Positions 42,430 through 53,163 of a stretch of DNA of 64,000 nucleotides are shown here, piece after piece. The number at the start of each line of letters is the position of its first letter. Positions within the stretch are counted from its first letter, which is position 1. Both the position numbers and the translations under genes were made by a program. Below the pieces are notes generated by a model. That model saw only the letters and a list, made by a program, of their open reading frames with translations. It did not search any database and was not told where the DNA came from. Source of the DNA: Bowmanella pacifica (GTDB taxonomy: Bacteria > Pseudomonadota > Gammaproteobacteria > Enterobacterales > Alteromonadaceae); assembly GCF_014645355.1 (NCBI RefSeq), contig NZ_BMLS01000002.1, positions 1 to 64,000 on the forward strand. The letters are read 5' to 3'.

Positions 42430-42450
42430 AGAGGCGAACTGGTCGCCTCT
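42430..42450. terminator. Hairpin between yajC and secD
   Basis: The stem AGAGGCGA / TCGCCTCT with a short loop is followed on the minus strand by TTAATTTTT. It may partly attenuate read-through from yajC into secDF, giving more YajC than SecDF. Confidence 0.5.
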
Positions 42451-42459
42451 TCATTATTG

Positions 42460-42798
42460 TCAGATGTTTTTCATCGTACCTTTGGGAAGTACCGCCGATA
42501 CCGACGCCTTCTGTACCACGATATTAGTGGTGTCATTCAGGGCAATTTCGATAAAGTCCTTGTCGTCGCCCACTTTAGTGATACGACCAACCAAACCACC
42601 TTGTGTCAGCACCTCGTCACCTTTACCCAGAGAGGAAATCAGGTTTTTGTGCTCTTTAACACGCTTAGCCTGTGGGCGGTACAGCATGAAATAGAAGATC
42701 AAACCGAATACGCCCAGCATGATGATCATCTCGAAACCACCGCCTTGCTGGCCAACGGCTGCTTCCTGCGCGTATGCGTTAGAAATAAATAAGCTCAT
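42460..42798 (-). CDS. yajC: Sec translocon accessory protein YajC
   Basis: The product has 112 residues. One transmembrane helix (about 21-41, MIIMLGVFGLIFYFMLYRPQ) and a cytoplasmic domain with the conserved GDEVLTQGGLVGRITKVGDD. First gene of yajC-secD-secF; tgt lies 144 bp upstream. An 11-bp stem (CATCTTTAATC / GATTAAAGATG) lies in that gap at 42891-42916. Confidence 0.95.
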   Translation of the reverse strand: MSLFISNAYAQEAAVGQQGGGFEMIIMLGVFGLIFYFMLYRPQAKRVKEHKNLISSLGKGDEVLTQGGLVGRITKVGDDKDFIEIALNDTTNIVVQKASVSAVLPKGTMKNI

Positions 42799-42942
42799 AA
42801 ACTTCCCCTAATTTTGTTTTTATATTTGCCTGTAAGCGTCCTGCCCCAAGGCAACATTGCTTTATAAAAAAGCGCGGTTTTCTTTGCTTGCATCTTTAAT
42901 CCGCAGATTAAAGATGGTGGAGCATCCTACCCCACCAGCCAA

Positions 42943-44067
<1,125 letters not shown>

Positions 44068-44198
44068 CTACGGCGAATCGGAAAACAGTCCGAAGCCGAT
44101 CTATTGCGCCCTCAAACGCGGGCAAACTTAACCGGCGATTATAAGGGATCTGACTAAGCGCGTAACCCTTTTCTGCCATGTCTCTCTAACTGGCGGCA

Positions 44199-45242
44199 TT
44201 AAACGGCCTTATTGATAAACATCGCATCACCATAGCTAAAAAAGCGATAGCCCTGCGCAATGGCCTGCTGATAGGCGTTCATCACATGGGCCTTACCGGC
44301 AAAGGCACTGACCAACATAATCAGTGTCGACTCGGGTAGATGGAAGTTAGTCACCATGGCATCCACTAGCTCAAACTGATACCCCGGATAAATAAAGATA
44401 TCGGTATCACTGAAAAATGGCTGTAAGGGCGTACCGGCTTTCAATGCCGCTTTTGCCGCAGACTCAAGAGAACGCACCGAAGTAGTGCCCACCGCCACGA
44501 CGCGTTTGCCGGCCGCTTTGGTGGCCAGTACGGCGTCCACCACGTCCTGCGGTACTTCCGCATACTCGGAATGCATTTGATGGTCGAGGATATTATCCAC
44601 CCGCACCGGCTGAAAGGTCCCTGCCCCCACATGCAAGGTAACAAAGGCTGTATTGACGCCCTTATCCGCCAGCGCCTGCAGGAGCTTGTCATCAAAGTGC
44701 AGTCCCGCGGTAGGTGCCGCCACCGCCCCCGGCTTTTGGTTATATACGGTTTGATAGCGCTCTTTATCTGAGGCTTCATCGGGCCTGTCGATATAAGGAG
44801 GCAACGGCATATGACCATGTTGCTCCAATAGACTCAGTACAGATTCATCATGCAGGAACGTCAGCTCAAACAGGCTGTCATGGCGCGCTGTCATCTCGGC
44901 GCGTACTTTCTCTTCCAGTACCAACACGTTACCCGGCTTGGGGGCTTTATTGGCACGCACATGGGCCAACACACGGTGTTCGTCTAAAATACGCTCCACC
45001 AGTACTTCCACCTTGCCGCCACTCTCTTTTTGTCCCAGCAAACGAGCAGGTATCACCCGAGTGTTATTGAAGACTAACAAATCGCCGGCTTCGAGCAGAG
45101 ACAACAGATCAGGAAACTGCAGATGCTGAATCTCTCCATCCTGACCATTTAAATGCAATAAGCGACTGGCAGTGCGCTCCGTCTTTGGATAACGGGCAAT
45201 AAGTTCATCGGGCAGGTCAAAATGGAAATCTGATACTTTCAT
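44199..45242 (-). CDS. queA: S-adenosylmethionine:tRNA ribosyltransferase-isomerase
   Basis: Adds the epoxycyclopentane ring of queuosine to preQ1-tRNA using SAM. It has 347 residues. The start [19 protein letters not shown] is the conserved family start; an in-frame ATG 16 codons earlier adds unconserved residues. Conserved segments: [57 protein letters not shown]. Forms queA-tgt-yajC-secDF order as in E. coli. Confidence 0.96.
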   Translation of the reverse strand: MKVSDFHFDLPDELIARYPKTERTASRLLHLNGQDGEIQHLQFPDLLSLLEAGDLLVFNNTRVIPARLLGQKESGGKVEVLVERILDEHRVLAHVRANKAPKPGNVLVLEEKVRAEMTARHDSLFELTFLHDESVLSLLEQHGHMPLPPYIDRPDEASDKERYQTVYNQKPGAVAAPTAGLHFDDKLLQALADKGVNTAFVTLHVGAGTFQPVRVDNILDHQMHSEYAEVPQDVVDAVLATKAAGKRVVAVGTTSVRSLESAAKAALKAGTPLQPFFSDTDIFIYPGYQFELVDAMVTNFHLPESTLIMLVSAFAGKAHVMNAYQQAIAQGYRFFSYGDAMFINKAV

Positions 45243-45368
45243 ACTATCGGCCTTTAGGTCGGGGGCGCATATTTTAGGGGTAAGTGGCACAAAATCCCAC
45301 CCTTTAACGCGTTCAAGGCAAGGATTCAGATTGACCCGATGTAAAAACCGAAAAACAGCATATTTACA

Positions 45369-45398
45369 TTGAAGATCATAACGATAACCTTTTATGCT
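45369..45398 (+). promoter_or_regulatory. Possible promoter of the chemoreceptor gene
   Basis: TTGAAG (45369-45374) and TATGCT (45393-45398) have an 18-bp spacer, about 50 bp before the ATG. It may compete with a flagellar sigma-28 promoter, which I could not identify. Confidence 0.4.
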
Positions 45399-45450
45399 CT
45401 TAGCAGACTGAATTTAGCTTCCCATCACGCAATGGCGGTCAGAGGTCACA

Positions 45451-47088
45451 ATGCTTCCTGCACAATTTAAAAAATTACGTCCGAGAATCCTTGGACTCTT
45501 GGGCCTGGGTATCTTGTTAATAGGACTACTGGCCGAGTACGGTATTTCTTTGCTCGCGTCCGAGGTAAAGCGTTACGACCAACTTATACAGCAGGAAGTC
45601 ACCGCCACCAGCTTAGCTGACAACATCAACCTCAATTTCAAACGCCAGGTGCAGGAATGGAAAAACGTCTTACTACGGGGTCACGATCAGGCTAAACGTG
45701 ACAAGTACTGGGCCAATTTTATGGCGCTGCATAAGCAGATTAAGCAAGACAGCGATACCTATCTGGCGCTGCCCATTGATGACAGCCTGAAACAGACCAT
45801 GCGCGACTTTACGCAAACCCACCAGCAGCTATTAAGCCGTTATCAGCAAGGATTACAAGCTTACTTGCAGGCGGGACAAGATCACAAAGTGGGCGATCAG
45901 GCGGTTGCCGGCATTGATCGAAAACCCACCGAACAGTTGGAGCAGCTTAGCGCACAACTACATCAGTATATTATTCAGCGCAGCAACGAGACTAGCAAAG
46001 CGGCAGCCCAGGCAGCCAAAATGAGCGCGCTGGGTATTCTCATCGCTATTGTGGTGATTGGACTGCTCACCGCCTGGTTTATGAATGCCAAGGTCGTACG
46101 CCCCTTAACCACGTTAATTAACCACTTACGTGATGTCAGTTATGGACGGCTGGACAAACAGGTAGATATCTACAGTGAAGATGAAATTGGCCGCATGTCC
46201 AAAGCCATTGAAATATTACGTACTAACACCCTGAACATCTGCCAGGGTCTGGACAGCACCCAGCAAGATTTGGATAAGGTGTGCCACAGCCTGGTGGACA
46301 GTGCCAGCGCAATCAGCCAGGGTGTCACCGAACAGAATCATGGCACCAACAGCGTGCAAAAGTCCGTTCAGGGTATGGTGGATACCGGCCAGACCATTGC
46401 CGCAGATGCTCATAAAGCGGCGGACGCTGCCAGACAAGCCAACCAATCAGCCGATGACAGTATTCAGGCCATGCAGCAAACTATTGAGGCTATCACCTCG
46501 TCATCCAGCCAAATTCAGGATACCGCTGCAGTCATTACCAAACTGGATGAAGACGCCCGTAAAATAGGCTCAGTACTGGACGTCATAAAAGGCATCGCCG
46601 AGCAGACTAATCTACTAGCCCTGAATGCCGCCATCGAAGCGGCCCGCGCCGGTGAACAGGGGCGCGGTTTTGCCGTGGTGGCCGATGAAGTGCGCACGCT
46701 GGCGGCCCGAACCCAACAATCCACAGAAGAAATTCAGCAAATGATTGCCAATGTGCAACGAGGTGCCAACAGTGCGGTAAGTGCAATTCAACAAGGTCAG
46801 GAGCAAACCAGTCAAAGCGTCGACAAGGTACACGCCGCCAATGAGCAACTGAAGGGAGTAACCACCGCGGTCGGCATGATTGCCCAGCTCAACGATCAAA
46901 TTACCAGCTCAGTGGAACAACAAGCCGCCATCAGCGAACGCGCCCTGTCCAATCTGTCTGAACTGTTGGATATTGCCAAGCTCAATGGCGTACACGCCGA
47001 CTCTTGCGCCGAGGATAATCAGACGCTGTTGGAAGTGAAAAACCGTATGGCCAAGGTGATCGCTAAGTTAACTAACCCGAGAGCCTGA
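45451..47088 (+). CDS. Methyl-accepting chemotaxis protein
   Basis: The product has 545 residues. TM1 at about 14-36, a helical periplasmic sensor (about 37-188), TM2 at about 192-211 ([19 protein letters not shown]), a HAMP domain (about 212-265) and the signalling domain. The hairpin tip is [35 protein letters not shown], the CheA/CheW-contact region. The ligand is unknown. No other che genes adjoin. A 9-bp stem (47100-47122) without T-run follows. Confidence 0.93.
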   Translation: MLPAQFKKLRPRILGLLGLGILLIGLLAEYGISLLASEVKRYDQLIQQEVTATSLADNINLNFKRQVQEWKNVLLRGHDQAKRDKYWANFMALHKQIKQDSDTYLALPIDDSLKQTMRDFTQTHQQLLSRYQQGLQAYLQAGQDHKVGDQAVAGIDRKPTEQLEQLSAQLHQYIIQRSNETSKAAAQAAKMSALGILIAIVVIGLLTAWFMNAKVVRPLTTLINHLRDVSYGRLDKQVDIYSEDEIGRMSKAIEILRTNTLNICQGLDSTQQDLDKVCHSLVDSASAISQGVTEQNHGTNSVQKSVQGMVDTGQTIAADAHKAADAARQANQSADDSIQAMQQTIEAITSSSSQIQDTAAVITKLDEDARKIGSVLDVIKGIAEQTNLLALNAAIEAARAGEQGRGFAVVADEVRTLAARTQQSTEEIQQMIANVQRGANSAVSAIQQGQEQTSQSVDKVHAANEQLKGVTTAVGMIAQLNDQITSSVEQQAAISERALSNLSELLDIAKLNGVHADSCAEDNQTLLEVKNRMAKVIAKLTNPRA

Positions 47089-47132
47089 AAAATCGTCAAG
47101 AAGGGTCGCCAGACGGCCCTTCCGCTTGCCAA

Positions 47133-47405
47133 TTATTCAGGTAGTTGAATCCCCATATCCGCAAAAATATCCAACAGATCGTCCCGCTCAATACGGCGCA
47201 CATTCAGCACGGTAATAATTTGTAACAACAAGTCGGCGCCCAGAATCCCTTTGTTGACTTTATTTCGCAGGTTATCTGCGCTTTGATTAACCCCAATGCG
47301 CGCCAGCCTGTCACTCAAGTCTTGATATTTAACGCCACGCTTGGACATTTCGGCCTTAATAAGTCTTTGCACCAGTTGTCGCCAGTCGGCACTTTGATTT
47401 TGCAT
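47133..47405 (-). CDS. DUF6471-like small helix-turn-helix-type protein
   Basis: The product has 90 residues, starting MQNQSADWRQLVQRLIKAEM; an upstream in-frame start adds 18 residues that look like leader sequence. The pattern LIKAEMSKRGVKYQDLSDRLARIGVNQSADNLRNKVNKG resembles the DUF6471 family, with a predicted HTH-like fold. It is divergent from the DUF2170 operon across 172 bp, so a regulatory role there is possible but not shown. Confidence 0.65.
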   Translation of the reverse strand: MQNQSADWRQLVQRLIKAEMSKRGVKYQDLSDRLARIGVNQSADNLRNKVNKGILGADLLLQIITVLNVRRIERDDLLDIFADMGIQLPE

Positions 47406-47476
47406 ATCACCCCCATCAAACGTGACGTATAATTTACAACAAGAAATCATTTTATACAAAAAGAGAAAAAAATAAT

Positions 47477-47506
47477 TTGACGAATAAGAAACTGCTTGCT
47501 TAAGAT
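47477..47506 (+). promoter_or_regulatory. Probable promoter of the yjfI-like operon
   Basis: TTGACG (47477-47482) and TAAGAT (47501-47506) have an 18-bp spacer, about 70 bp before the first gene. A strong ribosome site GAAGGAG (about 47565-47571) precedes the ATG at 47578. Confidence 0.5.
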
Positions 47507-47577
47507 TAGCGGCAACAAACGACAGCCATAATGGCCGTCACTGCTTTCCCAACTACCTTAATCTGAAGGAGTGAACC

Positions 47578-47967
47578 ATGAGCTGGGATCTTGATCAGCT
47601 TAACAAGCTGCTGACACAGCATAATGACCTGGTGGTGACCAGACAGGAGGATTGCCTGTTGATCGCCAATTCCGACGGCATCGATGCCTGGCTTGCCATC
47701 AGCGGTGAGCAAATCATTGTTGAGACCTTATTGTTCTGCTCTTCCGAAGTCCGCGATCGAGCCGCCTTGAACGACGAGATTCTCAAGACCCATATGCTGT
47801 TCCCGCTCACCACAGTGGGGATTTCACAGGTAGCGGGTGAAGAGTATTACACCGCTTTTGGTGCGCTGAGTTCGCAATCCAAAGCCGAAAGTATTGTGAT
47901 TGAAGTAGAAACCCTGTTCCAAAACGTGGCGTCGTTCCTTGACGCCTACCAGGATCATTTGAAGTAA
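47578..47967 (+). CDS. DUF2170 family protein (YjfI-like)
   Basis: The product has 129 residues, acidic and without signal or transmembrane segments. It matches the E. coli YjfI family in length and context (SNSDGIDAW-like and LLFCSSEVRDRAALNDEILKTHMLFPL). The biochemical role is unknown. First gene of a co-directional run of eight genes; it is followed after 13 bp by a PspA homologue, as in E. coli yjfI-yjfJ. Confidence 0.85.
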   Translation: MSWDLDQLNKLLTQHNDLVVTRQEDCLLIANSDGIDAWLAISGEQIIVETLLFCSSEVRDRAALNDEILKTHMLFPLTTVGISQVAGEEYYTAFGALSSQSKAESIVIEVETLFQNVASFLDAYQDHLK

Positions 47968-47980
47968 CCAGGAGCCGATT

Positions 47981-48661
47981 ATGTCTGTTTGGAAAAAATT
48001 AATTACTGCAGTAAAAGGCGGTGTCACCGAAGCCGCCGAGTCGGTTGCCGACAGCCAGGCTATCCGTATTCTTGAGCAAGAGATCCGTGAAGCCAAAGAA
48101 GAACTGCGCAAGTCTGATCATGCCCGCACGCAGATTCTGGCCAAGTGCAAACTGTCACAACAGAAAGTAGACAGCCTGCAACAATCCATTGACACCTACG
48201 AGCAGCATGCCCGTCAGGCCGCAGACTCTGATCGCCAGCTGGCGCTGGACTGTGCCCAAAAAGTGGTTGAACTGCGTGGTGATATGGACACAGAGCAAAG
48301 CTATTTGGATCAGTTCAAAGCCTCTGAGCAGAAACTGGCTGCCAACATTAACCAGGCCAAGGCCAATCTGCGCCGTCTGGAACAACAGGTGGACATGGTA
48401 AAGGCCACTGAGTCGGTACAAAAAGCGCAGGTTGCGGTATCCTCCCGTCATCTGGGTGCCAATAGCAAAATGAAAACGGCCACCGAATCCCTGGATCGTA
48501 TTCAAAAGCGCCAGACCATGCGTAGCGCCGAGTTGGAAGCAGCCGAAGAACTGGCCAGCAATGAGTCTACCGACGATCTGGAAGCACGGTTGGCTGCTGC
48601 CGGTATCAAAGGTGGAAAGAGCAGCGCCGATGACGAACTGAGCCGTATTCTCGGCAAGTAA
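47981..48661 (+). CDS. PspA/IM30 family protein (YjfJ-like)
   Basis: The product has 226 residues, almost entirely alpha-helical coiled coil (QAIRILEQEIREAKEELRKSDHARTQILAKC). PspA/IM30/Vipp1 proteins are ESCRT-III-like membrane-remodelling proteins that protect the inner membrane. The short N-terminal amphipathic helix (MSVWKKLITAVKGGVTEAAES) is the membrane-contact part. This is the YjfJ branch, separate from the pspABC locus. Confidence 0.92.
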   Translation: MSVWKKLITAVKGGVTEAAESVADSQAIRILEQEIREAKEELRKSDHARTQILAKCKLSQQKVDSLQQSIDTYEQHARQAADSDRQLALDCAQKVVELRGDMDTEQSYLDQFKASEQKLAANINQAKANLRRLEQQVDMVKATESVQKAQVAVSSRHLGANSKMKTATESLDRIQKRQTMRSAELEAAEELASNESTDDLEARLAAAGIKGGKSSADDELSRILGK

Positions 48662-48678
48662 ATTAGGGAGATACAAGC

Positions 48679-49725
48679 TTGACGTTTTATAAACTGCGCA
48701 AGCTGGTCGCCCGCTATTTCCAGGATATGCGCTGGTACAGTATTGTACTGGCGTTTTTTTTGTATGGCCTGAGCAGTTGGTTATTACTGACCTGGGCCGA
48801 CGAGCAGGCCCTCACCCGATGGCCTGACTTTTTGTACTTCCTGGTGGTCACCAGTTCTACCGTGGGCTACGGCGATATGTCACCGGCCAGTGAGGCCGGC
48901 CGCTATGTAGTCTCTCTGTTTGTCATTCCCGTCGGGCTGAGCTTATTTGCCCTTATTCTCGGCCGCGCCGCCGCTTGGGTATCCAGCCAATGGTTCAAAG
49001 GAGTCAAAGGTTTGAAACAACTGCATGTAGACAATCATATCTTGGTCATGGGCTGGAACGGCCAGCGTACTCTGCATCTGCTGAATTTATTGCTGCGTGA
49101 ACGCCAGCACACCGCAGAGCAGCAAAGTATTGTGCTGTGCGTAAAGGCAGAAATAGACAATCCCATGCCAGACCACATTGAGTTCGTGCGCGTGGAATCA
49201 TTCAATCAGGACGCGGATATGAACAAGGCCTGCATCAGCCAGGCTGCGGTGATTATTATTGATAACGAACATGACGATATCACCATGACCACCGCGCTAT
49301 ACGCCAATCAGCGCAATCCTGACAGCCATATTCTGGCCTACTTTCATGACGAAAGCCTGGCTCGTTTGCTGCAAACCCATTGTCCGAATGTGGAATGCAC
49401 CCCCAGCGTGGCGGTGGAAATGCTGGCCAAATCAGCCTTTGATCCCGGCTCCAGCGCGTTACACCATGATTTACTCAGTGTGCAGGAAGGCCAGGCGCAG
49501 TATTCGGTCACTCTGCCTGTGCTTGCTAAGCCCCTGTCCGTTGGTGAAGTCTTTCGTGCCCTGAAAGAAAAACACGACGCCACCCTGATTGGGCTGGCCG
49601 ACAAAGATAAGCGCATAGAACTTAATCCTCCGTTACAGAAGCAATTAAGTGCCGGTGATAAACTCTATTACATCGCCGTTAACCGTATTCGTCAGATTGA
49701 CTGGGAGACATTGCATGTTCAGTAA
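48679..49725 (+). CDS. Two-TM K+ channel with RCK/TrkA-N domain
   Basis: The product has 348 residues. TM helices at about 20-40 and 72-95 flank the selectivity filter TVGYGD (61-66). A C-terminal cytosolic TrkA-N-like domain (about 115-348; HILVMGWNGQRTLHLLNLLL) has a Rossmann start that departs from the usual GxGxxG, so nucleotide binding is uncertain. The start is TTG after AGGGAG. It overlaps the next gene by 11 bp. E. coli yjf lacks this gene between yjfJ and yjfK. Confidence 0.9.
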   Translation: MTFYKLRKLVARYFQDMRWYSIVLAFFLYGLSSWLLLTWADEQALTRWPDFLYFLVVTSSTVGYGDMSPASEAGRYVVSLFVIPVGLSLFALILGRAAAWVSSQWFKGVKGLKQLHVDNHILVMGWNGQRTLHLLNLLLRERQHTAEQQSIVLCVKAEIDNPMPDHIEFVRVESFNQDADMNKACISQAAVIIIDNEHDDITMTTALYANQRNPDSHILAYFHDESLARLLQTHCPNVECTPSVAVEMLAKSAFDPGSSALHHDLLSVQEGQAQYSVTLPVLAKPLSVGEVFRALKEKHDATLIGLADKDKRIELNPPLQKQLSAGDKLYYIAVNRIRQIDWETLHVQ

Positions 49726-50362
49726 GTGGTTCGCCAAAAAAGAGCCAATCAAGGGGCCCAAAGCACCAGAAATCATGGGGCTGTATCTGGGCGGCTCATT
49801 TCAGTTAGATGATCTTCGCCTGCGCTTGCTGGAACCCGAGCTAACGATTGAAGGCGCGGCACGTACTCACCTGATTCAAGCCGTTGGCGAAGTGGTGTTG
49901 GATACCGGCGGTAAGATCCTGCGCTTTTACACCGACGACGACGCCTTTTTGCAAGTAGTGCTGGACGGCGGCGATACCGAGCAACATATCACTGATGTGA
50001 AACTCTGGTATTTCTACGAGACCAAAACCGTGGGTTCAGAGAACCAGTGGCAACAGCTTATCAACAGCGAAATATCCCAGCCCAGCTATGCACTGGAAGG
50101 GCAGGATTTTCATCGGGTCTGGGATGCGGTAGGCGACCAGTCGCCACCTGTGGCCATGACAGAGAAAACCTATGAAGAAGACGGCGATGTCAGCGAGACC
50201 GACCAGTTTGTGATGCTGTACGAGCGCCCGGTAGGTCAGGATGATGTAGAGGCCCTGTTGGTTTGCGGCGAAGAGAAGATCATTGATAATCGTACCGATC
50301 GCTGCCTGGTGATCAGCACAGGGTTTAACCTGCAGCCGGCAGATATTCGCATCAATGGCTAG
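49715..50362 (+). CDS. DUF2491 family protein (YjfK-like)
   Basis: The product has 215 residues, starting MFSKWFAKKEPIKGPKAPE; this ATG lies inside the end of the channel gene, giving translational coupling. No signal peptide or membrane helix. Matches the YjfK family in size, in position after the PspA homologue, and in the segment GLYLGGSFQLDDLRLRL. Function unknown. Confidence 0.85.
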   Translation: MFSKWFAKKEPIKGPKAPEIMGLYLGGSFQLDDLRLRLLEPELTIEGAARTHLIQAVGEVVLDTGGKILRFYTDDDAFLQVVLDGGDTEQHITDVKLWYFYETKTVGSENQWQQLINSEISQPSYALEGQDFHRVWDAVGDQSPPVAMTEKTYEEDGDVSETDQFVMLYERPVGQDDVEALLVCGEEKIIDNRTDRCLVISTGFNLQPADIRING

Positions 50363-50440
50363 TGGCTACAACCTCTTGGGTATCAATCGAACAGCCCATG
50401 CTTTAGCATGGCAACAAACATCATAAAGAAGGAATAACTA

Positions 50441-50857
50441 ATGGACATGATTAGCCAGTCATTGGCCGGACTGGGCAACTTTGCCCTGTATTTCGCTGTA
50501 TCAATTTTATTGTTGTTTGTATTTAAGATCCTCTACGCCTTTGTTACCCCCCACGACGAGTGGAAGCTGGTGAAGGAAGAAAAAAGCATCGCTGCCGCAG
50601 TAGGCTTTGGCGGCGCTGTGGTGGGTTTTAGTTTGGCTCTGGCTGGCGCCGCAACCAATGCGGTGTCACTGATTGACTTTGCTATTTGGGGCGCCGTGGC
50701 CCTGATTGCTCAGCTTTTGGCCTTTGCCCTGCTGCGCTTTACCTTTATGCCCTCGATTGTTGAACGTATCAACAACAACGAAATCTCGGCCGGTGTCATG
50801 TTGGCCGCCATGTCTGTAGCCATCGGCTTACTGAACGCCGCTTGCATGTCCTACTAG
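50441..50857 (+). CDS. DUF350 membrane protein (YjfL-like)
   Basis: The product has 138 residues with four predicted transmembrane helices (about 11-32, 49-70, 77-99, 114-135). EEKSIAAAVGFGGAVVGFSLALAGA is the DUF350 signature region. An inner-membrane protein of unknown function, regularly found with DUF1190 and the ATP-grasp ligase. Confidence 0.9.
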   Translation: MDMISQSLAGLGNFALYFAVSILLLFVFKILYAFVTPHDEWKLVKEEKSIAAAVGFGGAVVGFSLALAGAATNAVSLIDFAIWGAVALIAQLLAFALLRFTFMPSIVERINNNEISAGVMLAAMSVAIGLLNAACMSY

Positions 50858-50866
50858 GAGGCAGCG

Positions 50867-51481
50867 ATGACACAAGTGAACAGAAAACGTTCCTCAACCA
50901 TAAACCTGGCCAGTATGCGCAAGGGCTTTGCCCCTAAGCCCCTGGCTGTGGGTATCGCGACGGTATTATTAAGTGCTTGCGGCGGTAATCGACAGGATGC
51001 GGATGTTTACACCTCGGCCAACGATTGTATTGATAAAAACCCCGAGTTTGCCGAGCAATGTACCACCGCCTATCAGGATGCACTGGCAGAAGCCAGCCGG
51101 ACCGCCCCCAAATACAACAATGCCAAAGACTGTGAATATGATTTTGGTCAGCAGCAATGCCAGCAGATACAAAGCTCAGGCGGGTCTTTTTTTGTGCCGA
51201 TGATGGCTGGCTTTATGCTGGGTAATCTGATGTCACCGCGCGGTTACCATTCACAGCCCTTGTTTACCTCCTATTCGCCGTATTCCCCTTATCGTTATCG
51301 CTGGACAACCTCTGACGGGTACGATTACGGGTACTACAAAGACAGACGCTTAAAAGTCGATAAGGATGCCTTTAAACCCAAGCCTGCGGTGAATCGCACC
51401 ATACAGCGGGGTGGCTTTGGTAGTACTGTCAGGGCCAAATCCAATTGGGGTAAATCCAGTAGCAGAAGCTGGGGAGGCTAA
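50867..51481 (+). CDS. DUF1190 family lipoprotein-like protein (YjfM/YgiB-like)
   Basis: The product has 204 residues. A basic N-terminus is followed by a hydrophobic stretch ending LLSACGG (Cys38), a probable lipobox. The body has paired cysteines (NDCIDKNPEFAEQC, KDCEYDFGQQQC). The tail is rich in Tyr, Ser, Gly and Arg and ends in SSRSWGG, similar to YgiB. Strong ribosome site GGAGG. In E. coli, YgiB/YjfM precede the GSP-synthase-like YgiC/YjfC. Confidence 0.88.
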   Translation: MTQVNRKRSSTINLASMRKGFAPKPLAVGIATVLLSACGGNRQDADVYTSANDCIDKNPEFAEQCTTAYQDALAEASRTAPKYNNAKDCEYDFGQQQCQQIQSSGGSFFVPMMAGFMLGNLMSPRGYHSQPLFTSYSPYSPYRYRWTTSDGYDYGYYKDRRLKVDKDAFKPKPAVNRTIQRGGFGSTVRAKSNWGKSSSRSWGG

Positions 51482-51536
51482 GCTCCCCCTTTAGCTCGTT
51501 GGTCGGTTTTGTTTTTTGCCATATACAGGACGTCAC

Positions 51537-51935
51537 ATGAAAAAATTTTTTCTGCTCTGCCTGCTGACCTTTCCCGTTTTGGCTGGCCAGATCCAATCTC
51601 TGCCGACCATCCGGGTTAATCCGGCCAACAACACTGACTATCAGCTTACAGCCAAGATTCATCTGGTATGGGAGCAGACCTATGTGGACACGCTGGACAG
51701 CCTGGAAGCCGAGGAAATCGTGGTTGCCACTCTCAAGACCATGAAAACCAACGAGTTGGCTCGTGACAACAGCGTTGATCTGTTAAAGGTAAAGCTGTTA
51801 CAGCAACTAAGTGGTCGGGGTAAGACCAATAAGGTGCAGGATGTATTTGTCACACAAGTGCTGGTTGAGTTTATCGGCCAGGAAAAAACCGTTATTGAAC
51901 TTGGCAAAGATAAGCCCGGCAAAGAAAGGCACTAG
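51537..51935 (+). CDS. Small secreted protein, weakly FliL-like, unknown function
   Basis: The product has 132 residues from MKKFFLLCLLTFPVLAGQ, a clear Sec signal peptide (cleavage near LAG). The C-terminal half (EEIVVATLKTMKTNEL, DLLKVKLLQQLSG, VQDVFVTQVLVEF) has the spacing of the FliL periplasmic domain, but the match is by eye and weak. It is inserted between the DUF1190 lipoprotein and the ATP-grasp ligase, where E. coli has no gene. Three bp before the ligase. Confidence 0.65.
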   Translation: MKKFFLLCLLTFPVLAGQIQSLPTIRVNPANNTDYQLTAKIHLVWEQTYVDTLDSLEAEEIVVATLKTMKTNELARDNSVDLLKVKLLQQLSGRGKTNKVQDVFVTQVLVEFIGQEKTVIELGKDKPGKERH

Positions 51936-51938
51936 TCA

Positions 51939-53102
51939 ATGCTGAGAATGCCGATTACTCCCCGCCCCCATTGGCAGAAAACCGCGGCCGAGTTTGGTTT
52001 TTACTTTCATACTATGTACGGCGAGCCTTATTGGGATGAGAGTGCTTACTACCAGTTTACCCTGCGCCAGATAGAAGAAGAGCTGGAAGGCCCCACCGAA
52101 ACGCTGCACCAGATGTGTCTGGAAGTAGTGGATGTGGTGGTGCGTGATGCGCGTTGGTTGAAAAAATTTGCCATCCCCGAGCCGTTCTGGCAGCAAATAG
52201 CTGACTCCTGGCAACGCCGTGACCCTAGCCTCTATTCACGATTGGATCTGGCTTATCAGGGCAACGGCCCGGCCAAGCTGTATGAAAACAATGCCGATAC
52301 CCCAACCTCCTTATATGAATCTGGCTTCTGGCAATGGCTGTGGCTGGAAGACAGGGTTAATCAGGGCCATATCAGCAAGGGGGCCGATCAGTTCAATTCA
52401 CTACAAGAAAAGCTGGTCAGACGCTTTGCCGAAATAGCTCAACACTATCAAATCAATCAAATGCATTTTTCCTGTTGTGAAGATACCGTGGAAGACAGAG
52501 GCACAGTGCAGTATTTGCAGGACTGCGCCCGCGAGGCCGGTCTTAAAGATGACTTTGTGTTTATCGAACAAATAGGTCTGAGTGACACGGGCTTGTTTAC
52601 CGATATGCAGGACAATGCTATCAGCACGCTGTTTAAACTTTATCCTTGGGAATTTATGCAGCGCGAAGACTTTGCCGAGCATATTCCAGGGGCTGAGGTA
52701 AATTGGATAGAACCCATGTGGAAAACCATCTTATCCAATAAAGCGCTGTTGCCCATGCTGTGGCAGTTATTCCCTGATCATCCCAACCTGTTGCCAGCCT
52801 GGTTTGAGGATAGCCTGCCCACTAACTACCGCGGCAAACTGGTGAAAAAGCCCCTGTATTCAAGGGAAGGGGCCAATATCAGTGTGCTGGAAAACCAACA
52901 GCCTATTCTAGAAAGCCAAGGCCCCTATGGTGAGGAAGGCTTTATCTACCAAGCCTGGCATGCCCTGCCCCGTTTTGCCGGCAACCATACGCTGGTAGGA
53001 TCCTGGCTGGTTAACGACCAGGCCGCCGGAATCTCGGTGCGCGAAGATACCCAGGCCATTACCCAGGATATGTCGCGTTATCTGCCGCATATTATATTGT
53101 GA
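51939..53102 (+). CDS. Glutathionylspermidine-synthase-like ATP-grasp ligase (YjfC/YgiC-like)
   Basis: The product has 387 residues corresponding to the C-terminal synthetase domain of E. coli Gss without the amidase domain. Motifs: KLYENNADTPTSLYESGFWQWLW, KKPLYSREGANISVLE and GSWLVNDQAAGISVRED, the ATP-grasp metal/phosphate-binding end. It probably forms an amide bond between a carboxylate and an amine; the substrates are unknown. The DUF1190 partner upstream is a plausible peptide substrate or cofactor, as inferred for the family. Confidence 0.88.
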   Translation: MLRMPITPRPHWQKTAAEFGFYFHTMYGEPYWDESAYYQFTLRQIEEELEGPTETLHQMCLEVVDVVVRDARWLKKFAIPEPFWQQIADSWQRRDPSLYSRLDLAYQGNGPAKLYENNADTPTSLYESGFWQWLWLEDRVNQGHISKGADQFNSLQEKLVRRFAEIAQHYQINQMHFSCCEDTVEDRGTVQYLQDCAREAGLKDDFVFIEQIGLSDTGLFTDMQDNAISTLFKLYPWEFMQREDFAEHIPGAEVNWIEPMWKTILSNKALLPMLWQLFPDHPNLLPAWFEDSLPTNYRGKLVKKPLYSREGANISVLENQQPILESQGPYGEEGFIYQAWHALPRFAGNHTLVGSWLVNDQAAGISVREDTQAITQDMSRYLPHIIL

Positions 53103-53153
53103 GGCGTGAGGTGTGAGGCGTGAGGCGTGAGGCGTGAGGCGTGAGGCGTGAGG
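53101..53153. repeat. Heptanucleotide microsatellite GAGGCGT x7
   Basis: Seven tandem 7-bp units (the second is GAGGTGT) plus a partial GAGG fill the space between the ligase stop and the rhomboid start. Each unit holds a Shine-Dalgarno-like GAGG and a TGA. The final GAGG (53150-53153) lies 10 bases before the rhomboid ATG and is its likely ribosome site. Copy-number change would alter spacing but not either reading frame. Confidence 0.95.
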
Positions 53154-53163
53154 AAAAGAATAT

